From Verrucomicrobiia bacterium (GTDB taxonomy: Bacteria; Verrucomicrobiota; Verrucomicrobiia; JADLBR01): a stretch of DNA of 34,307 bases. The stretch is taken from contig JADLBR010000403.1 of NCBI GenBank assembly GCA_020847615.1, forward strand, positions 1-34,307, read 5' to 3'. Made by a program: the position numbers and the translations under genes. Numbering within the stretch: the stretch's first letter is position 1; the number at the start of each line of letters is the position of its first letter. The notes below the pieces were generated by a model. It searched no databases. It had not been told where the DNA came from and worked only from the letters and a program-made list of their open reading frames with translations. Below, one piece after another: positions 30,401-34,307 of the stretch.

Positions 30401-33101
30401 TCCCCAGCAATGGGTGCGCCACCGGGGCCAGCCTCGATTCGCGCCACTCCTCGGCCTCGTGCCAATAGCCGTCCAACTGCCACGCGTACGTCGGCAAACG
30501 GACGGCGCGCGCCGCGGGATACAGCGCCGACCAATCGACCCGGCAACCGAGCGCGTGGAGCGCCCCCAGCGAACCCAGCATCGTCGCCCGCTCCGGCTCC
30601 TTGCGACGCAGCGAGGGCAACACCGTCCCGCGCACCCCCGCCCGGGCCATCGTCTCCAGGATCGATCCTCCCAGGACAGGGTGCGCGCTCAACTCCAGGA
30701 ATGCGCTGTGCCCGCGCTCGAGCAGCGCCGCGATGGCTGTCGCAAACAGCACCGGCTGTCTCACGTTGCGCCACCAATACTCGGTCCCGAACTCGGGCCC
30801 CGTGGCCACGGCCCCGGTCACCGTTGACATCAGGCACAGCCTCGCCGGCCCAACTTCCACGCGCCCCAGGGATCGCAGCAACTCCTCGCGCACCGGATCC
30901 ATCTGGTGGCTGTGGAACGCGTAGTTGACCTGCAGGAAGCGGCAGAAGATGCCGCGCCCCTCCAGTTGGCCCGCGATGCGTTCCAGCGCCTCGCCATCAC
31001 CCGACAGCGCCACGGACACTGGACCATTCAGCGCCGCGACGGACACCCGGTCGGCAAAAGGCCCCACGGCCTCCTGGGCCTGGTCCCAGCTCAACCCGGT
31101 CGCCAGCATGCGGCCCCTCTCGGGCGCCATCTCCATGCATCGCCCACGCTGGAAAATCACCCGAGTCGCCTCGCGCAGGCTCATCGCCCCCGCGACGTGC
31201 GCAGCCGCCACCTCGCCCACGCTGTGCCCGACCACTGCCGCGGGCCGGATGCCCCACGCCTCCCACAGGGCCGCCAGCGCCACCTGAAGCGCAAAGATCG
31301 CAGGCTGCGCAATCTCGGTCTGCCCGAGCCGCGACGAGGACTCGTCGCGCGCCAACTCCTCAAGCAGCGACCACCCGCCAAACTCGCGCAGCAGGGCGTC
31401 GCACGCGGCTATCTTGTCGCCGAACACCGGCTCCTCCCGCAACAGCTCGCGCCCCATCGCCCACCACTGCGGCCCCTGGCCAGAAAAGACGAACACCGGA
31501 TCCGGCCTTGGCACAGGCTGGCCCTCCGACACCCCCGGCCGCGCCTCCCCAGCCAAGAAGGCCCCGAGCCTCTCGACCATCTCCTCCCGCGTGTCCCCCA
31601 CCACCGCCAATCGCCGCGGATGATGGCTCCGGCGCCTCCCCGCCGTAAAACAGATGTCCGCCAACGAGGCGCCCCCGCCCGCACGCCCGGCCTCCAGAAA
31701 CTCGCGAAACTCCGCGGCCAACCCGCGCAACGATTCGTCGCCCTGCGCGGAAAGCGTCAGGAGATGTGGCCCGCCTTTCGCTATCGCGCCACCGCCCCGC
31801 CACGGCACCGCCTCCAGAATCGCGTGCGCGTTGGTCCCGCCAAAGCCAAAGGAATTCACGCCGGCCACCGCGGGCCCCCCGCCATCCCGGTACGTCGCCG
31901 CCTCCCTGACCACGCGGAGCCGCAACCCTTCGAAATCGATGCGCGGATTCGGCGTGTCGAAATGGAGGTTTGGAGGAATCCGTCCGTGGTGCAGCGACAG
32001 CGCCACCTTGATGAGCCCCGCGATGCCGGCGCCCGCCTCCAGATGGCCGATGTTCGTCTTCACCGATCCGATCATGCAGGGCTCGCCCGGCTCGCGCCCC
32101 ACGCCCAGCGCCGCGCCCAGCGCCTCCGCCTCGATGGGGTCGCCGACCGAAGTGCCGGTCCCATGCGACTCCACGTATTGCACATGCCGCGGCTCCACCC
32201 CCGCATCACGGCAAGCCGCGCGCACCAGCTCAACCTGCGCCGCCGGACTCGGCACGGTGATCCCATTCGTCCGCCCGTCCTGGTTCACCGCCGTGCCGCG
32301 GATCACGGCATAGATGGGATCTCCGGCCTCCAGCGCATCGGCCAGCGGCTTGAGCACGATGACGCCGACGCCCTCGGCTCGCACGAATCCATTGGCCCGC
32401 GCGTCGAACGCCTTGCATCGCCCGTCCGGCGACAGCATCCCGCTGCGGCTAAAGCTGATGAACGGCATCGGGAAAATCAGCGCGTTGACGCCGCCCGCCA
32501 GCGCCATGGCACACTCACCGCTCGACAGGCTCCTGCAAGCCAGGTGCACGGCGACCAGCGACGAGGAGCACGCGGTGTCCACCGCGACGCTCGGGCCCCG
32601 GAGGTCAAGGCAGTACGATATCCGGTTGGCCGCGATGCTCGCAACGCCCCCCGTCGCGGTCCAGATATCGATTTCCCGGTTGTCGCTCGGCGTCGACTGA
32701 AGCGACGCGTAGTCATTGGTCGAGATCCCGACAAACACCCCCACCGCCGACCCGCGAAGCGCGTCCGGGGCCTCGCCCCCGTCCTCCAGTGCCTCCCAGG
32801 CCGCCCTCAGCAGCATGCGTTGCTGCGGATCCACGAAGGCCGCCTCGCGCGGCGAGATCCCAAAGAACCCTGGATCAAACCGCTCGATCCCATCCACGAA
32901 ACCGCCCCACCGCGCGATGGATTTACCCTTTAGACCCGGGGCGGGGTCATAGTAACGGGACACATTCCAGCGGTCTTCCGGCACCTCCCGGATCGCGTCC
33001 ACCCTGTCGCACAGCAGCCTCCAGAACGCCCCCGGGCCATCCGCGCCGCCCGGAAAGCGGCACCCGATGCCCGTGATCGCTATGGATTTCGATTGCGCCA
33101 T
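24456..33101 (-). CDS. Highly reducing type I polyketide synthase fused to an LpxL/HtrB-type lipid acyltransferase
   Basis: A single 2881-residue protein. Domains in order: ketosynthase (about 5-430; Cys178, His313, His353), acyltransferase (530-850; Ser627 in GHSVGE, His730 in YAFHS, which suggests malonyl-CoA), dehydratase (880-1170; His925 in HRVQGRAVFP, Asp1092), C-methyltransferase (about 1230-1570; VGAGTGG at 1402-1408), a structural KR-like linker, enoylreductase (1810-2130; GGVG near 1952), ketoreductase (2145-2330; TGGLGGFG near 2150, Tyr2296, an IDD triplet resembling the B-type LDD), ACP (2420-2490; Ser2458) and LPLAT (2580-2860; HLGGWE at 2679-2684 and EQYNWLHPRWR near the end). 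All active residues are present. There is no thioesterase or reductase, so the acyltransferase is the likely release domain, moving the finished reduced, possibly methyl-branched chain from the ACP to a lipid. The gene is single, convergent with lpxB-msbA. Confidence 0.95.
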   Translation of the reverse strand: MAQSKSIAITGIGCRFPGGADGPGAFWRLLCDRVDAIREVPEDRWNVSRYYDPAPGLKGKSIARWGGFVDGIERFDPGFFGISPREAAFVDPQQRMLLRAAWEALEDGGEAPDALRGSAVGVFVGISTNDYASLQSTPSDNREIDIWTATGGVASIAANRISYCLDLRGPSVAVDTACSSSLVAVHLACRSLSSGECAMALAGGVNALIFPMPFISFSRSGMLSPDGRCKAFDARANGFVRAEGVGVIVLKPLADALEAGDPIYAVIRGTAVNQDGRTNGITVPSPAAQVELVRAACRDAGVEPRHVQYVESHGTGTSVGDPIEAEALGAALGVGREPGEPCMIGSVKTNIGHLEAGAGIAGLIKVALSLHHGRIPPNLHFDTPNPRIDFEGLRLRVVREAATYRDGGGPAVAGVNSFGFGGTNAHAILEAVPWRGGGAIAKGGPHLLTLSAQGDESLRGLAAEFREFLEAGRAGGGASLADICFTAGRRRSHHPRRLAVVGDTREEMVERLGAFLAGEARPGVSEGQPVPRPDPVFVFSGQGPQWWAMGRELLREEPVFGDKIAACDALLREFGGWSLLEELARDESSSRLGQTEIAQPAIFALQVALAALWEAWGIRPAAVVGHSVGEVAAAHVAGAMSLREATRVIFQRGRCMEMAPERGRMLATGLSWDQAQEAVGPFADRVSVAALNGPVSVALSGDGEALERIAGQLEGRGIFCRFLQVNYAFHSHQMDPVREELLRSLGRVEVGPARLCLMSTVTGAVATGPEFGTEYWWRNVRQPVLFATAIAALLERGHSAFLELSAHPVLGGSILETMARAGVRGTVLPSLRRKEPERATMLGSLGALHALGCRVDWSALYPAARAVRLPTYAWQLDGYWHEAEEWRESRLAPVAHPLLGRSRKVASPTWHAVFDLEVLPYLGDHRVQGRAVFPAAGYVEMALGAARAMFGPGACVVEEIDFQRPFFLPEGEEAARLELSFDEQGAAFSISGAAGGVEQNWVVHAVGRLRRDTGTKVGETRDLEEVVGRCAEEVSPAAIYQMFLDSGLGFGPSFRGIEMGRRGDGEAICRVRLVPGLEAESEKYQVHPAMLDACLQALSLAMPAWDGAAGRPLYLPVQIGRVRWVARPGRVVWSHAVLVQQGGRAITGDIRVLDEEGGVLLEIEGLRCQAVAGVRAGGDGDGCLYALRWKPRPLGRFLGSCDFLAPVSRVAERARGATDPAHLRRSGQPDIAELESGIDGVCRAYFFHALEQMGCPIGRGALLGGDLAGRLGIAPVHRGTFGCLLDLLERDGFAHRAEGGLAISRDVAKTDPGDLARPILERFPGALAELTLIELCGRGLADVLRGKAEPPSWIASDGAIAAAEHFFQDSYTCAAANRTLGEVVAAAIERRPEGRVLRILEVGAGTGGATAHILPRLPRGRAEYVFTDRSAEYFAGAEQKFYDQPEVRYQSLDVGRPPGEQGFEGHSFDVVVVAGALRATGDLERAMANLRSLVAPGGTLVIQEFRRPTWLGEMVLGVVERWQGPGEGDRWQALLGEAGFTDVAAIDGDGGAPRHVTLVARAPMVAGPGDVMGRASGVERVGAGTWIFFADGGGLAEGVAGALVARGADAHVVHPGPAFGRRESGGFEICPESPDDARLLFREILGRGGPPLAGIVHLWGLDAPSPEKDGAEGLAAAEALACHSVVSLVQALGQEAAHERPGLWLITRGAQAVEAGDPVHVAQAPVWGLGRVISNECPRLGCRMIDLSPVPAGDEVGALVSELCAGDGEDEVAHRGAARYVQRLARTTLEQETSAAMGPEREGGFHLESVVPGSLDQLMFRGRPRRPPGRDEVEMEVKAAALNFRDVMKALGIYPTEGEEDLLLGDECAGRITAIGDGVVGWREGDEVLAIASGCFGSHVTIPANRLVRVPGRLGFDEASAIPVAFLTAWYALHHLGHVRPGERVLIQAATGGVGLAAVQVARLAGAEVLATAGNPQKREFLRAMGVRHVMDSRSLAFSDEVREITGGRGVDIVLNSLAGEAISKGITCLAPGGRFLEIGKRDIYQNTKIGLRAFRQNISLFVIDLARVIRDDPALVSGLLDQILARFREGELHPLPLRVFGASRAGQAFRHMSQARHIGKIVLSMEGDGVTPAREIDQGPPRFASDATYLITGGLGGFGLVMAEWMVGHGARHIVLASRGGAATGASQQAVEALRRAGAEVAVAQADVARREDVARLFEMIAGQHPPLRGIVHAAMVIDDCTIAQQTPERFRRVMAPKVAGAWNLHERSADLPLDFFILFSSFSSVAGSPGQGSYAAANSFLDALASHRRARGRPGIAVNWGPLGGAGYLARHAELEAALHAQGFSSIGPGEATSSLGGLLRSGAAQVAVVRVDWQKVAGFVGGVATSARFEEVRVASATGEAIGGAMSGEGILDLPEAERLPAVTEALKEQIAKVLRTSAAKLDIQRPLNTLGFDSLMSVELVNRIEGHFRVVLPPGKIASAGSTVALAGELLGLLARTPTAPVSVGPVSIAVSEVDAVTPPPADAAVAATLSPAIDGERLMAEEELAPARAPRGRWRDVGRRVQFRIEWLALLGGMEWLRRGDYSQACRRVRRLARWSRPLLRFNWLWAQQNLRLVFGPNLTDTQRRRLATLAFENHFISYLDGLRRDDVTFGVHGAENLLGARAQGRGVILCGAHLGGWEAALRLGSREGLPIAAVYRRAQNPLTDRLFQQIRSAYDVDWIVGADAGAAIDALRADKILGLMTDLNVTRGGTVADFLGVPARCPSGPARLALLRGCPIVPAVTIRTGEGRLDVHFEPAIEPPANDDSEAQVRGLTRRINAAFEPWVVEYAEQYNWLHPRWRCRPDGRELTLGVSGEQLQAERIAPFLAVPERIRALV

Positions 33102-33368
33102 GTCTCAATCAGGTTCGCGGACCCACGCTACGCTACGCCTCTTGGCGCGTCGAGGCTGATAGCCGCGCCATCACGGACCAACTGCTTTCGTCTGCCGCGG
33201 CGCTGTCCAACATCAACGCGTCTGGCCGGCGCACCCGAGAACCTGCACATCGCCTCGGAACTCGGCTGTAGAACAAGGCGCCGCCTGATCCCGCTCGACG
33301 CCACCGCTGCGACATGGGAATCTCTGCATGTGATCGCTGGTACAGCCCCGCGCAAATGTTGGAGGATC
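33102..33368. promoter_or_regulatory. Divergent intergenic region, PKS / secreted methyltransferase
   Basis: These 267 bases precede both genes. The frame of the methyltransferase stays open through them but encodes Arg/Pro-rich sequence with no family similarity. A small bulged hairpin (GGCTgatAGCC flanked by GGCGC/GCGCC) lies near 33142-33170. I see no convincing promoter boxes. Confidence 0.25.
33361..33365 (+). promoter_or_regulatory. Ribosome binding site for the secreted methyltransferase
   Basis: GGAGG three bases before GTG 33369. It supports this start, which puts a signal peptide at the N-terminus, over several longer in-frame alternatives. Confidence 0.55.
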
Positions 33369-34007
33369 GTGCCCGCCGCGCGCCGTGGACCCATTCGCAG
33401 GGTCCTGGCCGTCACCGTGATCGCCGCGGGGATCTCGGGCTCTTGCATGGCCGAGGAAAGCCGCGACCAATGGCAACAGCCCGAACGCGTCGTGGGGGAT
33501 CTCGGGCTGCGGGCCGGTGCCCGCGTGGCCGATGTCGGTTGCGGATCTGGTTATTTCACGGTGCGGCTCGCCAAGGCGGTTGGCGGCGACGGCGTGGTTT
33601 TTGCCGTTGATCCCAGCACGAAGGCGCTCGACGGGCTGCGCTCGCAGCTGAGCCAGGCCAACGCGCATAATGTGGAGATCATCAGGTCGAAGGGATCGAC
33701 CACCGGCTTGGCCGACACCTCGTGCGATGCGGTGCTGATCTGCAACGTCCTCCATGAGGTCTCGCCGCCTTCGGTTCGCGCGGAATTGATGCGGGACATC
33801 GCGCGGGCCATGCGGCCCGGGGGCTCGCTCTACCTGCTGGACTATCGGAAGTCGCAGGAGGCGACGCGATTTGACCCCTTTGAAAAACTCATCGCGCGCG
33901 AGGACCTGGTGCGCCTGGCGACCGAGGCCGGGCTGCAGCTCGATGCGGAGTTCCACTACCTCAAATATCAGGTCTTCCTGCGCTTTCGGAAGCCGATCAC
34001 CCGCTAA
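33369..34007 (+). CDS. Class I SAM-dependent methyltransferase with signal peptide
   Basis: About 212 residues. From GTG 33369 the N-terminus reads as a signal peptide: basic RRGPIRR, hydrophobic VLAVTVIAAGISG, then SCMAEES as cleavage region (SGSC is a poor lipobox). The mature part begins WQQPERVVGDLGL and has a complete SAM site, VADVGCGSGYFTVRLA near residue 55, the acidic VFAVDPS strand end, LICNVLHEV and LRPGG-like MRPGGSLYLLDY. This WQQPxRV methyltransferase group, often with export signals, is one I know from Planctomycetota, Verrucomicrobiota and Acidobacteriota; its substrate is unknown. An exported SAM enzyme is puzzling because SAM is cytoplasmic. The alternative is a longer cytoplasmic start (GTG 33330). 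Confidence 0.8.
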   Translation: MPAARRGPIRRVLAVTVIAAGISGSCMAEESRDQWQQPERVVGDLGLRAGARVADVGCGSGYFTVRLAKAVGGDGVVFAVDPSTKALDGLRSQLSQANAHNVEIIRSKGSTTGLADTSCDAVLICNVLHEVSPPSVRAELMRDIARAMRPGGSLYLLDYRKSQEATRFDPFEKLIAREDLVRLATEAGLQLDAEFHYLKYQVFLRFRKPITR

Positions 34008-34054
34008 TACCTCGATCAGGTCCGCTATCTGTCGCCCAAGGAGTCAGCCCTTGA

Positions 34055-34103
34055 GCCTTGAATAACTTGCATGAATTTCCAGGGCTTTCTCAATATTCAA
34101 GGC
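34055..34103. repeat. Inverted repeat near tRNA-Arg
   Basis: GCCTTGAATA at 34055-34064 pairs perfectly with TATTCAAGGC at 34094-34103 around a 29-base A/T-rich loop. With one bulged base the arms extend to TTGAGCCTTGAATA and TATTCAAGGCCTCA. It lies 48 bases after the methyltransferase stop and about 160 bases from the 3' end of the tRNA gene. It may end transcription or be part of an integration site. The rest of 34008-34261 shows no gene. Confidence 0.45.
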
Positions 34104-34261
34104 CTCACCCCGCCCCCGCATCGGGATGGCGCTGCGGGCGCGCCGAGGCCGCCGAAACCCGAATCACGCCTCGGCGTCCTGCCCTGTCACGTCGCGGCGG
34201 GCGCCGAAGCCGAAACGCTCCCAGAGGGCGAAAAATGAGTGCAACAACCGAGAAAACCCAG

Positions 34262-34307
34262 CGCGGCCCGAGGGATTCGAACCCCCGACCCTCTGATCCG
34301 AAGTCAG
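34262..34307 (-). tRNA. tRNA-Arg (anticodon TCG), 3' part
   Basis: The minus strand from the window edge reads CTGA-CTTCGGA-TCAG, an anticodon arm with loop CTTCGGA and anticodon TCG, so it reads CGA codons for arginine. A variable region is followed by the T arm GGGGG-TTCGAAT-CCCTC and the acceptor strand GGGCCGC with discriminator G at 34262. No CCA is encoded. The D arm and 5' acceptor strand lie beyond the window. Confidence 0.92.

Noticed and set aside
30906-32933. A 675-codon + strand open frame over the KS/AT region
   Set aside because: Same high-GC antisense artefact; no recognisable protein sequence.
33142-33170. Bulged hairpin upstream of the secreted methyltransferase as a riboswitch or small RNA
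   Set aside because: The paired stretches are only 4-5 bp and no known aptamer core is visible.
33093-33368. N-terminal extension of the secreted methyltransferase
   Set aside because: The extra 92 residues are Arg/Pro-rich, overlap the PKS start and lack family similarity; GTG 33369 has a GGAGG site and yields a signal peptide.
1-34307. CRISPR arrays, insertion sequences, integrases, rRNA
   Set aside because: No regularly spaced repeats, transposase or recombinase motifs, or rRNA segments were seen on either strand.

Overview
The window is GC-rich DNA from a Gram-negative (diderm) bacterium, very densely packed with genes of the outer-membrane surface. Kdo transferase (waaA/kdtA), lipid A disaccharide synthase (lpxB) and an MsbA-type flippase show that the host makes LPS. 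A short pilin-like protein of the style common in Verrucomicrobiota, Planctomycetota, Kiritimatiellota and related candidate phyla, and a secreted SAM methyltransferase of a type I associate with such phyla, suggest a PVC-like or candidate-phylum organism. I cannot name the taxon from sequence alone.

Layout. (1) 2-436: the C-terminal part of a class D beta-lactamase. (2) 3299-494 (-): a three-gene operon of acyl carrier protein, ANL-family AMP ligase and an LPLAT-type acyltransferase whose catalytic motif is degenerate. (3) 3420-6286 (+): hexapeptide acetyltransferase, heptosyltransferase-like GT9 and GT4. (4) 12428-6403 (-): three GT4 enzymes, a polytopic GT-C-type protein and a membrane-anchored GT2. 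(5) 12596-16800: a strand-alternating block with an NAD-dependent sugar epimerase, a SAM methyltransferase, a sulfotransferase, a sugar nucleotidyltransferase and a LegB-like 4,6-dehydratase. (6) 16996-19892 (+): a translationally coupled set of a membrane-anchored unknown protein, a pilin-like protein, an ABC ATPase and an ABC-2 permease. (7) 21159-19882 (-) waaA, divergent from lpxB-msbA (21279-24265, +). (8) 33101-24456 (-): a 2881-residue highly reducing type I polyketide synthase whose C-terminus is an LpxL/HtrB-type lipid acyltransferase. (9) 33369-34007 (+): the secreted methyltransferase. (10) 34262-34307 (-): the 3' part of tRNA-Arg(TCG).

How the genes fit together. Regions 3-5 look like an LPS core/O-glycan or other surface polysaccharide locus, with sugar-nucleotide synthesis, many glycosyltransferases and decoration by acetyl, methyl and sulfo groups. 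Regions 6-7 supply lipid A-Kdo and export. The most interesting element is the KS-AT-DH-MT-ER-KR-ACP-LPLAT megaenzyme. It appears able to build a reduced, probably methyl-branched acyl chain on its own ACP and pass it to a lipid acceptor through the fused acyltransferase. It lies beside lpxB/msbA, so lipid A or a related glycolipid is the natural candidate acceptor. The separate ACP-ligase-LPLAT operon about 20 kb away could be a second, ligase-fed route of the same logic. Both functional links are inferences from domain order and neighbourhood.
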